From: Wurfbainia villosa
Lineage: Eukaryota > Streptophyta > Magnoliopsida > Zingiberales > Zingiberaceae
Length of the DNA: 64,000 nucleotides
Reading direction: 5' to 3'
NCBI GenBank assembly: GCA_025175895.1
Contig: CM045991.1
Span: 90,383,174 to 90,447,173 of the forward strand
The translations under genes were made by a program, and so were the position numbers. Each line of letters opens with the position of its first letter. Position 1 is the stretch's first letter. Below the pieces are notes generated by a model, which ran no database searches, had not been told where the DNA came from, and saw only the letters and a program-made list of their open reading frames with translations. This document shows positions 35,561 through 47,749 of this stretch, in pieces.

Positions 35561-37076
35561 CATGTTTCTTTCTCCTTCCATAGTAATGGCTACATAGTCC
35601 TTGAATTCTCTTTTCTGCTCCTCTGCTTCAAAGTAGACCGCGGGGGCTTCAGGGTTACTTTCATTGCGATGTGTTGTTATAGCGTTGCATCTTTCTATGG
35701 GGTTGATTTCTAGCTTTCTTGGGAATCATCTTGGTGCTCTTGCTGATGAATTTGCTATTTGTGGCACTTGAGTTTCCAATATTTTAGCATGGTTAGATAA
35801 GTTGTCGACCTTGCTCACAAGTTGTTGGATTGCTTCGTTAGTTTCTTTGTGTTGTCGATCTGAATTTATCATATGTTGTCGGAACTCATGGTTACTGGCA
35901 GTTTGGGATTGAATAAAATTTTCAATCATCTTTTCTAAGTTAGCTATTTTCCCTTGTTGATGTCCTTCTAGTTGTCCCAGATTGTTATGATTAACTTGGT
36001 TTTGATTATTCCAGTATGAAAAGTTAGGATGATTCCTCCATCCTGGATTATAGGTGTTGGAATAGGGATTGTTCATGAGGTGTCGGTTGAAATTATTGAT
36101 GGCATCAATCTGCTCCACATATGTTGAAAGTCCTATTTCACAATTTTGTGTTGATTGCCCCGGAACACCACGTATCTCACAGGAAATATTAGTAGAATTA
36201 ATAGCATTAACGCTAGAATATGCAAATTTTTGAGATAGGTTATCTACTTTGGCTGCCAATAAATCTAAAGAACTTACCTCATACTTACCTTGCGTCTGAA
36301 TTGAGTTCCCTCGTTCTGTAGCCCATTGGTTGTGATTGAGAGCAACACTTTCGATAATATCAAATGCTTCGTCTAACATTTTATTCATTAGAGCCCCACC
36401 TACGACTGAGTCTAGAAAGGTTTTTGTAGAATAAGATATACCATTATAAAAGGTGTGGATGATAAGCCATTTCTCCAATCCGTGATGTGGACATTGCTGC
36501 AATAGTCCTTTGAATCTATCCCAAGCTTCAAAAAGTGATTCTCCATCTTTTTGCATGAAGTTTGTGATTTGACGACGGAGATTTTCTATTTTTCTTGGGG
36601 GAAAATATTTGTTCAGAAATTTTTATTCTAGTTGATCCCATGTTATAATGCAATCCATAGGAAGAGAATGCAACCATGCCCTTGTTTTGTCTTGTAAGGA
36701 GCAGGGCAATAATCACAGTCTGATCGCATCTATAGAGGCTCCATTAAATTTTAAAATTTCACAAAATTCTAAGAATACCTCTAAATGTAGATTAAGATCC
36801 TTTAAAGGTGTTCCTTTGAATTGATGTTGCTGAATCATGGATAGAAGTGTGTGTTTCAGCTCGAAATTATTGACTTCTATTAGGAGGTTTTCAGATGCTT
36901 GATCTTAGCCCCCTTGTACTTGGCACTACATAATCACGTAAAGGTTTATTTTCCTCATTTGTCACCATTTTAAAGGTTGGAGTTTCTTCTAGTTGCTTTA
37001 AGAGTCTTTGTCTAGCGAGGAGAGTTCTTTCGATTTTAGGATCTAGCTCTGTCAACTCCCTGGTAGACCTGTGCAT
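35561..37076 (-). pseudogene. G Gag (retrotransposon gag), broken
   Basis: The first open piece (37076-36891) reads LLARQRLLKQLEETPTFKM and LRDYVVPSTRGLRSSI. The capsid core follows in broken frames (FLEFCEILKFNGAS, TRAWLHSLP, FLNKYFPP). The main open part 36556-35726 has ESLFEAWDRFKGLLQQCPHH, TFLDSVVGGALMNKML and NPYSNTYNPGWRNHPNFSYW, with C-terminal coiled coils. No classical zinc knuckle is seen. The organisation fits Athila/Tat Gag. Confidence 0.8.
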
Positions 37077-37193
37077 GCAATAAGAAGAGCGACTCCAAAT
37101 AAAGTAAGTGTGGTAAATGAAATAAATGAAGTAAAATAAAATAAAAAATAAATAAAAATCTAGATTAATCTAATTGCAATCAAATTGACACAA

Positions 37194-37211
37194 CCCCTGA
37201 CAATGATGCTA
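37194..37211 (-). other. G primer-binding site (tRNA-Asp type, decayed)
   Basis: The element strand reads TAGCATCATTGTCAGGGG, which aligns with the TGGCGCCGTTGCCGGGG site typical of Athila/Tat elements with six differences, all G to A or C to T. Confidence 0.65.
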
Positions 37212-37217
37212 AAAACT

Positions 37218-38714
37218 TGATGGCGTGAATCTGCAAGCACACGGTCATCGTCAAGTAATAAAATATCAATCCCATAGAGACTGGTCAAGTACCCAATGAA
37301 TGCAAGGAAATATTGTCTAGAAGATTAAATAATTGAGAGAAGGTTGAAGGAGGGTGGAAAAATAGACGATTGAGACACGAGTATAGGACTAGTTTATGAA
37401 GCAATCTAAGGACTTTGGTTTCACTACAACATCTAATGTCTTGGCAACTCTTGGTTAATATGTATTCTTGAAGGAAGCCTATCTAAGGATATATTCGGGC
37501 TCTACTTTCACAGTATTAGTTCTTTTGGGGAACTTGTTGCAACGACAAGAACCTATCACGAGAACCTAGGTAGATCTTTGCTTAAGCACTAGTACTGATT
37601 ACTTATAGAATCCATAATTATTAGGGTCTAGAATAGGGTATGAAATATCTTTTGAAGCATTCATAGGTCAATGAACTTATTTGTAACGACAGACACCTGT
37701 CATGAACCCAAGCAGATCACTACATTTAATGAAAGCCCTAGAAATAGATCATGAAATCATCAAGAGATTCTAATTGCTTTTAGAGCATTCATAGGTCGAT
37801 GAACTTATGTGCAATGGCGGGCACCTGTCACGAACCCAGGTAGATCACTACTATTAATGAAAGCCCTTAATTGCTATAGTTTCTCATGATTGGTTATACA
37901 AATCCGGGTTAGAAAAATCCAAAAACATGCGAATAAATGATCATAAAACTTATAAGACAATCCATATGCATCGTAAAATCAATTCAAGAAATTCACAATG
38001 AATAAATAAAAATATTCATACAATCCAAGACAAACCGACAAAGAGTTACTCTCTAATTCTAAGATACAAGACTACTCTATAAAGGAGTTACAAAACATAG
38101 ATGATAGAAAAAGGAAGAATTAACTCGGCGTCCTATGCTTTGAGTGTCTCGTCCTCGGCTTTAGGACTTGCTCTGAAGATCTTATACTCGATGTTCTTTG
38201 ATGATCTACTTGATTCTCCCTTCAATCCTGATTACTGGAGGCTTGGGGTCTTTTTATAGACTTTTTTGGAGAGAAAATCGGGAAATCAGTTGTAAGAAAT
38301 TCGGAATATCCTTGAAAAAAATCAGGATTCGGTTATCCCGTGACACGGTCGTGCCATTTGGCATGGCCTGGGCATGTTAGGCGCTATGAAGGCCTGACAC
38401 ACACCAAAATTGAACGTGCTGAAGAGGCTGAGCAAGGGCGTGCCCCTGGCACACCCTGGGCATGTTGGACATTGGGGACTCTGCAAAATGTACGTTATGG
38501 CTCTGTTTGCTCCCCGTTTAGTCGTAGTTTTCCTCCATGGCTCTATTATGTCTTCTTTTACCTCCTAAGAATAAAAACATAGAAATCGCAGTTATTTGAA
38601 CTAAAAGTGCAATATGAAAGTAAATGCTATGTTTTATATGCATGTTATATGAATAAAATACTAGAAAAACATGGTAAATAAACCCTAAAATATGAATGTG
38701 ATTCACACTCATCA
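37218..38714 (-). repeat. G 5' LTR
   Basis: 1497 bp, plus strand TGATGGCG...ACTCATCA. TATA complement is at 38251-38260. It is similar along its length to 31,086-32,566 apart from small indels. Confidence 0.8.
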
Positions 38715-39268
38715 CACCTGCAAACATAAACTTTTGCTTGTCGTCAAGCAAAGAAAAAGAAAGAAACTATGAGTGAGAATCATGATGACTTGTTAGAAAT
38801 CCATCCTAAGGTATAAAATACTTAGTCTTATCGTTTCATTCCCGGTGGCTTAGCTTGAAAGATCCTTGTGTATTGCATGTGAGTTTTGACCTTTAAGGTT
38901 TTAGATACCAATCCAAGTTTATATTCCTTCTACCGTGTTCCTCGCATACCTGACATAAAGACACTTACTTGACAATGTGCCTGGATCATCCTCTCACTAA
39001 TATACTTAGCCTCAAAGGAGCATTCAATAGTCAAGGAGAAGAAAAGTAGGAAATAAACATCAAGTATTTCCCCAATAACTAGTTAGCCTCAAAGGGACAC
39101 CTATATGGGTGTTTTCCCAGTAGCTATTTGGTCTCAAAGGAGTACTTTAATGATATTGCATATTTTCTTTTTCTTTTCTTTTCTTTTTCTCTATTTTTTT
39201 CAGGTTTTTTTCTTTTTAACTCCTGAGATGAATGTTTCTCCAGTAACCAAGTATTGCAAAAGTCCCCA
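38715..39268 (-). repeat. Second, truncated G-family copy (3' untranslated region)
   Basis: It matches 32,567-33,110 closely, including the polypurine context and a TTTTCTTTT-rich stretch. So the LTR 37,218-38,714 also acts as 3' LTR of another G copy, which is cut off at about 39,268. Confidence 0.75.
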
Positions 39269-39774
39269 TTGGTGCCCCTCACCCTTGAGCATTGGTGCCC
39301 CGTAGTCCACCCCTCGCCCCTCATTGCATCGATCTCATAGCTCCTCGCCTCAGGCGACCATTCCCCTCACCGCGTCAGCCTAGCCGTAACCTCGCCTTAC
39401 AATCAGGAGAAGCTCCTCATCACATTAGTAACATCACAGGGTGACATCCCCTTCGCTGCACGGGATCCCTGAGTTTGAAACTTCACATGACTTCATGCTT
39501 GATGCTTAAGCTTGATAATCTCAATCTTCAAAATCACATGAGAAATCATGCACTCTTAGGTAGATATATGAATTTCTAACTTAAAATGCATTGTCAAACC
39601 ATAAAAAAAAGGAAGACCTAGAGCATCTTTTTATCGCCTATAATTTATTGTATTTCTAAAAAAAATAAGATTTATAGCATTTCTTTAATAAGTTAAATAA
39701 AAAAATGATTCATAGCATTCATTTATATTAAAGAGTAGTAAATTCTTTAATTTTAAGTTCTAATCTTTTATAGG
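39269..39774. other. Unassigned stretch
   Basis: The first 200 bases are relatively GC-rich (ctcacc, ctcgcccct), the remainder AT-rich. I see no gene or repeat relationship to the rest of the window. It might hold 5' parts of the following FAR1-like gene. Confidence 0.3.
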
Positions 39775-41974
39775 GAGCCGCTATAACTCGTTGGTAATTG
39801 AACAAAATGAGGATGGTGATAAACTATATATTCCTGAACTTGCAGATGATGAAAAGCCAAAAATTGGTATGGAATTCTCATCACTAAAGGAGGCATTTTC
39901 ATTCTATAATCAATATGCACAAGAATTAGGATTTAGTGCAAGGATAGGCTATAGCAAGAAAAATAAGACCACAAAAGGGAGTTGTCTGGAAAAAATTTGT
40001 ATGCTTTAAAGAAGGTCAAATAGATAATAAACATGAAAAAGATGATCAATGAACAAGGGAAAGAGTACATGGAGAAGTTAGAATTGGTTGTAAGTCATAC
40101 ATTTCACTTGTTAAAGAACAAATTGGACCTAATTGGGTTGTCAATAACTTCATGGAAAGTCATAATCATCTACTCTCGACTCCTTCAAAGGTGCATTTTC
40201 TATGCTTACATCATAATGTTTTGGCATAAAAGAAAGCATTGACTCAACAATTTTCGGAGGACAATGTACCAACTTGTCAACAAATGAGCTTATTTGATAT
40301 AGAGTATGGAGGTCTGAGAGGGTATATTGTATAGAAAGAGATATTAGAAACTTTGAGAAAGAGCTAAGGGATGAACAAAAGAGTATCGATGTTGAAACAT
40401 TGATTGAGTTTTTTGCATCTTAGAGAGAAAAGAATTTTGCTTTTTTCTTTGATTACGAAACTGATTCAGATAATAGATTTAGTAGGTGTTTTGGTCGGAT
40501 CATGTATCTAGGATAGCAAACATTGTATTTGGTGATGTATATAGTTGTATTTGATACAACATATAACACAATAAATATGGATTGATTTTTGTGCCATTTA
40601 TAGGAGTTAATCATCATCACCAAACAATTGTTTTTGGTTGTTGCTTTATAAGTGATGAGAAAACTGAGTCTTTTGTTTGGTTGCTTAACAAGTTCATAGA
40701 AGTCATGCCTAAAGGAGCACCAAACATAATCATCACTGATCAAGATCCTGCTATGACCAATGCCATTGCACAAGTTTTCCCTCAGACATTGCATCGATAT
40801 TGTTTGTGGCACATACTGAATAAATTCCTTGAAAAATTAAACCCTTTGATTTTTTGTGACTACTATCAAACCATAAAGAATATCATTAGAAAATCTACAA
40901 CACTTGATGAATTTGAGTAATCATGGAAAGAGGTTATCAAGTGTGCTAATTTGAAGAAAAATGATTGGTTGTCATTGATGTATGAATTGTGACACAAGTG
41001 GATGCCAACATATTTTAGTCATGTATTTTGTGCTAGAATGTCAAGTAGTTAAAGATCTGAAAGCTCACATGCATTTTTCAAGAGGTATGTCTCAAATAAA
41101 AACTCATTGATGGATTTTATCATCCATTTCAATAGGGCATTGAGACACCTAAGACACAATGAGTTACTTGTTGATCATGTTAATATGAATGAGCATCCCA
41201 AGATTAAAACAAACTAGCCAATGGAAACTCAAATGGTCAAGTTGTAAACGAAAAAGAAATGGATGGAGTTTCAAAGTGAATTGAGTGAGAGTCATGGTTA
41301 TTATGTACAATAAGCTTCTATAGGAGTTGAGTTAGTTGTTTACCAGTGATGAAATTTCAAAGTTGTTCTTCCTCCAAACCAAGGAAACTCACGCATGACA
41401 AACAGAGAGACTAAATATCCTATAGTTGTAGGAAATGAGTTCGAGGGCTTTCCATGTACACATATGTTAGCTTTTTTTCATATCAACCAAGTGTTTTAGT
41501 TGCATGATAAATATATACTCAAACGATGGACACGAAATGCAAAGACTGGAGAGATATATGCTTTAGGGGAACAAAATTCCATCGATGATTCAAAAAGGTT
41601 TTTGGTGTCAAGACACTTGAGATTATCCTATAAAGATTCAATATTAGTTGATGGTGCATCTTTGACTGATGAGGGGACAAAATTCTTGGATGAACAATTC
41701 GATAATATCTGTAGCAAAATTCAAGAGTTGAACATTAATAGAACATGCAACAATGAAAGTCAAATGAATAAATATATGGATGAGGGCCTTGGTATTATTG
41801 ATCCTCCTTCTGTAAGAATAAAGGGATGTGGGAAGAGATTGAAATCATCAAAGGAGAAGTCAACCTCAAAGTTGAGATTATGTCGTGGATGTGGGCAACG
41901 AGGTGTGTCACATGACAAGCGCAACTGTCCAAATTTACAGCAAGGGTATGTGTCGATAAATTCTGAATTTGTAT
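39775..41974 (+). pseudogene. FAR1/FHY3-related (MULE-derived) gene remnant
   Basis: In order it has a FAR1 N-terminal DNA-binding module (PKIGMEFSSLKEAFSFYNQY, LGFSARIGYSKKN) and a linker in broken frames. The MULE transposase core follows (FIGVNHHHQTIVFGCCFISD, IITDQDPAMTNAIAQVFPQ, LHRYCLWHIL at 40582-40920). Then come a SWIM-like zinc-finger zone (FPCTHMLAFFHI near 41,450) and the C-terminus HDKYILKRWTRNAKTGEIYA, ending with a CX2C-type knuckle CRGCGQRGVSHDKRNC (open 41500-41976). FAR1/FHY3 relatives are transcription factors derived from Mutator-like transposases; which role this copy had is unknown. At least eight in-frame stops and frameshifts make it a pseudogene. A tatag acceptor-like site precedes 39,775. 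Confidence 0.8.
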
Positions 41975-42230
41975 GATTATTTTATTTGTAATTCAAATAT
42001 TTTAATTAAATATTGTAAATATGATGATGTGTTGATTGCCAGATTAACTTTAGATAATCATCATAACAACGATGGCGACATATATGAAGAAGATTTGACA
42101 TCTAGAGTTGGCACTATAAGAGTTTCTTTGTATTAAATTATAGTAGTTGGTTGATTGATTATGAAATTGATGCCAATAATTGTCTTTATTGTTACAGGTT
42201 CTAACAATTCAGTCGTGCATGAGTAAAGGG
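41945..42230 (+). pseudogene. Possible 3' intron and terminal exons of the FAR1-like gene
   Basis: Donor-like AAGG-GTATGTG near 41,946, acceptor ttgattgccag ending 42,042, and a second acceptor ttgttacag ending about 42,197 suggest introns. If real, the locus is a decayed gene or DNA transposon rather than a processed copy. Confidence 0.4.
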
Positions 42231-42744
42231 TCACAAAGACTAGAGACTTTCTTTCTACATGCTTAGTTCATATTGTCTACTTGACATGTTGATGCATAGT
42301 TTACATGATACTGTCAAACTTCAAAAGTGTGTTTAATCTTAACTATTTGTTGATGCAACAAAGAAGAAAAAGAAAGTTGACATTATGGAGCATTTGACAT
42401 GTTTGTTGTCTTTCTTTCTATGTTGTTGGACTTGTTGAAATATGTGGATGTAATGAAGAAGAAAAAGAAATTTTCTGCACATAATAATTTACATAATGAG
42501 CATATTGAATCTGGGTGTTTGATGGAATTCATATTGACTATGAATTTAATTTGGTGCAATGCTTTAATATTCTTTCGTAGAGAATGATATTGTCATAGTA
42601 AATAAATTTTTTCCTCGTGTTATTTACCTTCATACATAGACAAGTCAACTAACAAACAATCTGTGGCTTGCTATAGTGCCATCGGTCGACTGCTCTACCT
42701 CAGTAGTCGACTGATGTGGCAGAGCTCCAGTTTCCCATTTTTCC
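42231..42744. other. Unassigned AT-rich stretch
   Basis: No coding or repeat assignment. One tagtcgactgatg palindrome-like motif lies near 42,700, as in the LTRs. Confidence 0.3.
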
Positions 42745-43498
42745 AGAGCAAGACCAGCACCAGCATGGTACTGATGTTCAAAAACCAACACCATGGTGTT
42801 GATATTCAAAAACTAGCACCACGTTAGTTATGGACTTTGAATATCAACACCACCATTTATCTCACCTAAAATCTTCAGTGTTGTTATTTCAAGTGAAGTA
42901 CTAAAGTGGTCCTAGACTTCTAATATTGACACCATAGTTTATTTCACCATTTTAAATCATGGTGCTGGAATTTGAAGTGCAACACCATAGTAGTGCTGGA
43001 CTTTACAGATTAGCACCACTAGTTATCGAAGCTCACTACTTGATAGTGCTAGTATTTCAAGTGAAACACTACGTTGGTCTTGGACTTTGAATATCAGCAC
43101 AACCATTTATCTCACCTAAAATCTTCGTGGTGTTGTTATTTCAAGTGCATCCCCAAAGTGATCTTGGACTTTCAATATCAACACCACATTTTATTTCACC
43201 ATTTTAACTCATGGTACTGGAATTTGAAGTGCAACACCATGGTGGTGCTGGACTTTACAGATCAACACCACCGATTATCGAAGCACACTGCTTGATGGTG
43301 CTGGTATTTTAAGTGTAACACCACATTGGTCTTGGACTTTGAATATCAACACCATCGTTTATCTCACCTAAAACCATCGTGGTATTGTTATTTCAAGTGC
43401 AATACCAAAGTGGTCTTGGACTTTCAATATCATCACTAAAGTTTATTTCACCATTTTAACTCATGGTGATGGAATTTAAAGTGCAACACCATGGTATT
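42745..43498. repeat. Tandem repeat with about 250-bp period
   Basis: The anchor tggactttga, with atatca following, begins at 42,831, 43,081 and 43,333 (spacings 250 and 252). Each unit carries tttatctcacctaaaa, tttcaagtg and caccatttta blocks in the same order. Shorter internal ggtgttg/caacacc motifs give it a fold-back character. The 73-codon ORF at 43,074 is a translation of the repeat. Confidence 0.8.
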
Positions 43499-43593
43499 TA
43501 AGGCGAGCAAAGCCTCCAATTGACTGCTCTACCACAACAATCGACTGCTAAGTCGTAGTACTATTTCTCACTTCATCCTACCACCCTTTAAAC

Positions 43594-44905
43594 TGTTGGT
43601 GTAGAGAGCACTACCCCTTAGTTTTGATGTATGAACCATAGTTAAAGTTAGGAATTACTTATGATTTGATATATGTACTAAGTGTGCAGGCTTAACAGGA
43701 AGTCCTAGTAGGTCAGACAAACTGGATACTAGGCAATGCATGGGAAGTCTTAGTAGGTCATGTTAACCGGATACTAGGTAGAAGACTTAATAGATCAGGA
43801 GGACCATACACTAGGTAGGAAGCCCGGATAGGTCAGGAGACCAGACATCTGGCATGAAGACCGATTGGGTCAGGAGATCGGACAATCGACATGAAGTCTA
43901 GCTAAGTCAGGGAGACTAGACAGTTGGCAGAAGCCCTGGTGGGTCAGATCGGATGTCAAGTATGGTAAGTCCGGTAGGGTAGCCAGCAGGTAACCTTGAG
44001 TGAAGAGGTGAGGTCAAGTCCTCTGTAGGGGAATAAATCTAGGCGTCGATCCAACGGATAGTCTGCGTGAGACTTAGAAGTCGAGATTGAGCAGTATTAC
44101 TACTACTATTGTATTTTATACTATTTGCTTTTGCTAATCTCGTTTTACAGGGAACAGTGGATTGAAAGGATTCCAGTCGATTGAGTATGGTCCAGTTGAC
44201 TGGATACACAGTTGGCAAGATTAGTTAGTGATCGATCGAAGATTTGGCAATCCAAATGGAAAGAGTTCTAGTCGACTGGGGAGGTCCAGTTGACTGAAAA
44301 GGCAAGCTTCCCGATGCAGAGTCAGGTGACATGGAGTCAATTGGAACATGTCCAGTCGACTGGTAAGGCTGAAGTACCATAACGATGGGCTGATATGGAG
44401 TCGACTGGAGGGCATTCCAATCGACTAGAAATGACTTATAAAAGAAATGCACGACCAACTTCAAAAATTATCTATCTACTACATCCAAGTTCTATCTCAT
44501 GTGTTTCTCATCTGCAAGAGCTTCATCACGCTGCAATGCCACAACTCTGACACTCCGAGCTCCATTTCAAAAGCTACAAGTGTCGGTATACTTTGTATTG
44601 TGCTTTACTTTCGCTTTTGTACTTTAATTTAATAGAAAGTAGCTTGTTACCTTTCTCATTATCTTTTATAAAAAGCAAACCCCTTCGAAGTCGAGTGTAC
44701 TCGAGTCGGAGGACCTTTTAGTGGATTGCCCATCGAGGTAGCTCTCATAGAACTACGGGCCTTGGAGTAGCAACCCGACTTGGGTTGTGAACCAAGTAAA
44801 TGAACTTGTCTATTTAATTTTCGCTGCAATAACTCTTAATATTTTTAAAAGAAAATTTTATATTCCGAGATTCACCCCCCTCTCTCGGATAACTTCGATC
44901 CAACA
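43594..44905 (+). repeat. O 5' LTR
   Basis: 1312 bp, TGTTGGTGTAGAGAGC...GATCCAACA. A palindrome cluster (for example cagtcgactg 44,353-44,362) runs up to a TATA box (cttataaaag, 44436-44445). The 3' LTR starts at 60,929. Confidence 0.87.
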
Positions 44906-44907
44906 AT

Positions 44908-44918
44908 TGGTATCAGAG
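44908..44918 (+). other. O primer-binding site (tRNA-Met)
   Basis: TGGTATCAGAG, 2 bases after the LTR end CCAACA. Confidence 0.88.
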
Positions 44919-45157
44919 TAGGGGCACTCTGATTTTGGTGCAACCACCAACGAGAGCATTAGAAATTTTCTTTAGTTTTAGCATTTTTGTCTTAGAATAA
45001 TTTTTGCATTAATTTTAATATTTATTTTTGTACTAGAATAATTTTTTAATATTTTTCTTGCTTTAGTATTCTTTGTGCACAATACAATATTGCTTAAATT
45101 GAGTAGCTCTAGGAATTTTTATGAATATTAATTAAATTAATTTTAAAAAAAATAGTA

Positions 45158-46800
45158 ATGTGGCACTTAGAAGGATACATCACCGTTCGCTCTCCTCTCT
45201 TTAATGGAGAGGACTTTTCTTATTGAAAGAGGCGAATGGAGTGCTACTTGAAAACCGACCTCGATGTATGGTTTTCAATTAGAAAAGGTTTCGTCTCTCT
45301 GGTAGATGACTCGGGAGAGTTGTTAGAACCAGAGAAATGGATCATGGACGTAAGAAAATGAGCTCAAGTCGATTACAAGGCCTTTAACACCTTGCAATGC
45401 GGACTTACCAAAGAAGAGCTCAATAGAGTTGTCCCTTCAAAAATTCTAAGGAACTTTAGGATAAGTTAATTGAATTACACGAAGGCACTAATGATACTAG
45501 AATAGCTAAACAAGATATGTTACTTAACAAACTCTTTAATCGTAAAATGAATGAAAATGAAAATTCTAGTCAACTCCACACTAGAATAAAAGATATATTA
45601 AATGGACTTCATTTAATAGGACATCAAATAGAAAATAGGGATGTAATTAGATATACACTTAAGGCATTCTCGAGGAATGCCTTATGGGCATCCATTGTCG
45701 ATGCCTATAAGGTGTCCAGGGATCTTTCCTTAATTAGATTAGACAAATTGTTTTGCGAACTTGAACTACATGAACAAGCTAACTCGGGTCAAACCGAGAA
45801 CGATATTGCTTTAGTGGCAAGTTCGACTAAAAAGGAAAGAAAAACAAAAAGTGAGTCTGAAGACGAGTCAGAGTCAGACCTAAACGGAGAGGAAGAAATC
45901 GTAAATATAGTCCGGAAAATGTTCAACCAAAGGAAAAGGTTTACAAAGAAGGATGCCGAAAAGGTCGTAGATAACAAGCCAAGACCTGGATTGGAAGTAA
46001 CATGTTATGAGTGCAACAGAAAAGGTCACTACAAATCAAAATGTGCAAATATAAAAAAGGAAGAAAAACTGAAAAAAGAAAAGAAGAAAAAAGCACTTAA
46101 GTCAACTTGGGACAAATTGTCCTCGGAAGAGTCGGACACAGAAGAGACAAAGAGAAGCTTCGTGGCATTCATGGCCGAATCAAGTTTCCGAGCCGAATCA
46201 AGTTTCGAGTCTGAGTCTAAGAGAAGCCACGTATCCGCATCCATTTCTGAAGGACTAGACGAGGTAACTTCTCCTTTAGAAGATAAACTTTACAACATAA
46301 TTGCATGCCTAGGTAGGAAATTAGCTAAATCCTAGAACCGAGTAGACTCACTCCTTAAGGAAGTTCAAGTACCTAAGGAGCAAGTAAACTCGAAGACTTC
46401 AACTTGCCAAGTTGAGGACAGAGACACAACTCAAGTTGTAAAACTTGAGGAAGAGAACTTGGTCCTAAAAATACAAGTAGGAGATATTACCGGAATGTTG
46501 TAAAGGTTCACCTCGGGCTCCAAGTATCTAAACATGATGTTGGATCTCAACGAGCTATGTGCAACAAGTTCAGACTCGGACACAAAGCTAAATTCTCATA
46601 TAAATCATACATGTCATTACTTAACCAAAACGCTAAGAATCGAGTCCAAGCATGGGTTCCTAAGTCTAGCTTAGTCAACCAAGTTAGACCAAATCAATTT
46701 TGGGTTCCCAAGAGTCAAGTTCACTTAGTGAACAAAACTCAACCAAGTTATCACTTAGGGGAAGAAAATATTTTGCTTGTTTCTTTATTTAGTTAAACTC
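45158..46800 (+). pseudogene. O Gag, broken
   Basis: Start MWHLEGYITVRSPLFNGED at 45,158. Two Trp codons read TGA soon after (near 45,224 and 45,358), and a frameshift follows near 45,430. The long open part (45517-46335) has HTRIKDILNGLHLIGHQIEN, SIVDAYKVSRDLSLIRLDKL, an acidic region and zinc knuckle CYECNRKGHYKSKC, then a Lys-rich stretch. The tail (46557-46800) matches P and N Gags: AWVPKSSLVNQVRPNQFWVP. Same family as P Gag but more decayed. Confidence 0.85.
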
Positions 46801-47749
46801 ATGTATGTCTTAGTTACTTTACTTGCTTAATTTAGAATAAACTAGATCGGAAATAAAGTAGTTTAAACTTGAACAACCTAGTACTAAGATGAAGTGAATT
46901 TATAGTAAGTTAGGGAAGCCCTTCGAAGTGCATGTCTAGGAAGTGGTCCATTCGATATCCAAAAAGGTCATATGCCTCGCCATGACCTGATGCACTAAGT
47001 CGAGTGGAACTGACCAAAGCTAACTCACTAAGTCTTTAATTAGTTAGACTAAGGCTTAGTCCAAAGTGAGTCCAGTATTTGATTCCTTCATTGACTTGGT
47101 CTAGGAAGTGATCCATCTGATACCCAAGCAGGTCATATGCCTCGCCAAGACCTGGAAGTCAATGCTGAAAAAACCTACTTGATTAGCTCAAGCTAATCTT
47201 GAATCTAACACAAGTTTAAAACTTTGAGATTGTTCATTGAAATTAATTAAGATAAAAATAAATTCTCATCTCACAAAACCCATAGGATTAACGTGTATTG
47301 AAAACTTAGCTCAAGTGAGATGATTTAAAAATTTATCAAGCTTAAATAATTTAATCAACTCATTGCAATTAAACTTAACCATGTTAATCAATACAACTTA
47401 AATTCAACTTAACCGTGTTATAACTCAAATTCAACTTAATCATCTTGACAACTTTACTTAACTTACCTTAACAAATTTACACAACTCAACTCAAATTAAA
47501 TAACTTAATTCAGCTAAACTCAACAACTTTACTTAACTCAACTTAACAAATTTACACCTCTCGACTAAAATTAACAAATTCAACTTAACCATCTTATCAA
47601 TTCAACTTAATCAACATAGTGAAGTTAATCAACTAACTGGTCAACTCGATCAACCTAATCAAATTGACTTAATCAACTCAACCAAATCAATTCAAGATAA
47701 TTCATCTTATTTGAAGTGTGAATTATCTTAAGAATTTTTAATTCATGTA
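46801..47749 (+). other. O gag-pol spacer
   Basis: About 950 bases with no coding signature. From 47,357 to 47,700 it is a low-complexity run of aacttaactcaactt-like repeats. It corresponds to 51,580-52,200 of P. An atgtag acceptor-like site precedes the protease. Confidence 0.65.

Larger units (their letters stand above)
31086..38714 (-). mobile_element. Element G: Athila/Tat-like Ty3/gypsy, RT-less
   Basis: Minus-strand element bounded by matching LTRs 31,086-32,566 and 37,218-38,714. Coding order from the right is tRNA-Asp-type primer site, gag, aspartic protease, a gap, then an Athila-type ORF. No RT, RNase H or integrase can be read between the protease (34,988) and that ORF (34,646). 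The element therefore looks defective or non-autonomous. It lies in the RNase H of D. Confidence 0.8.
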
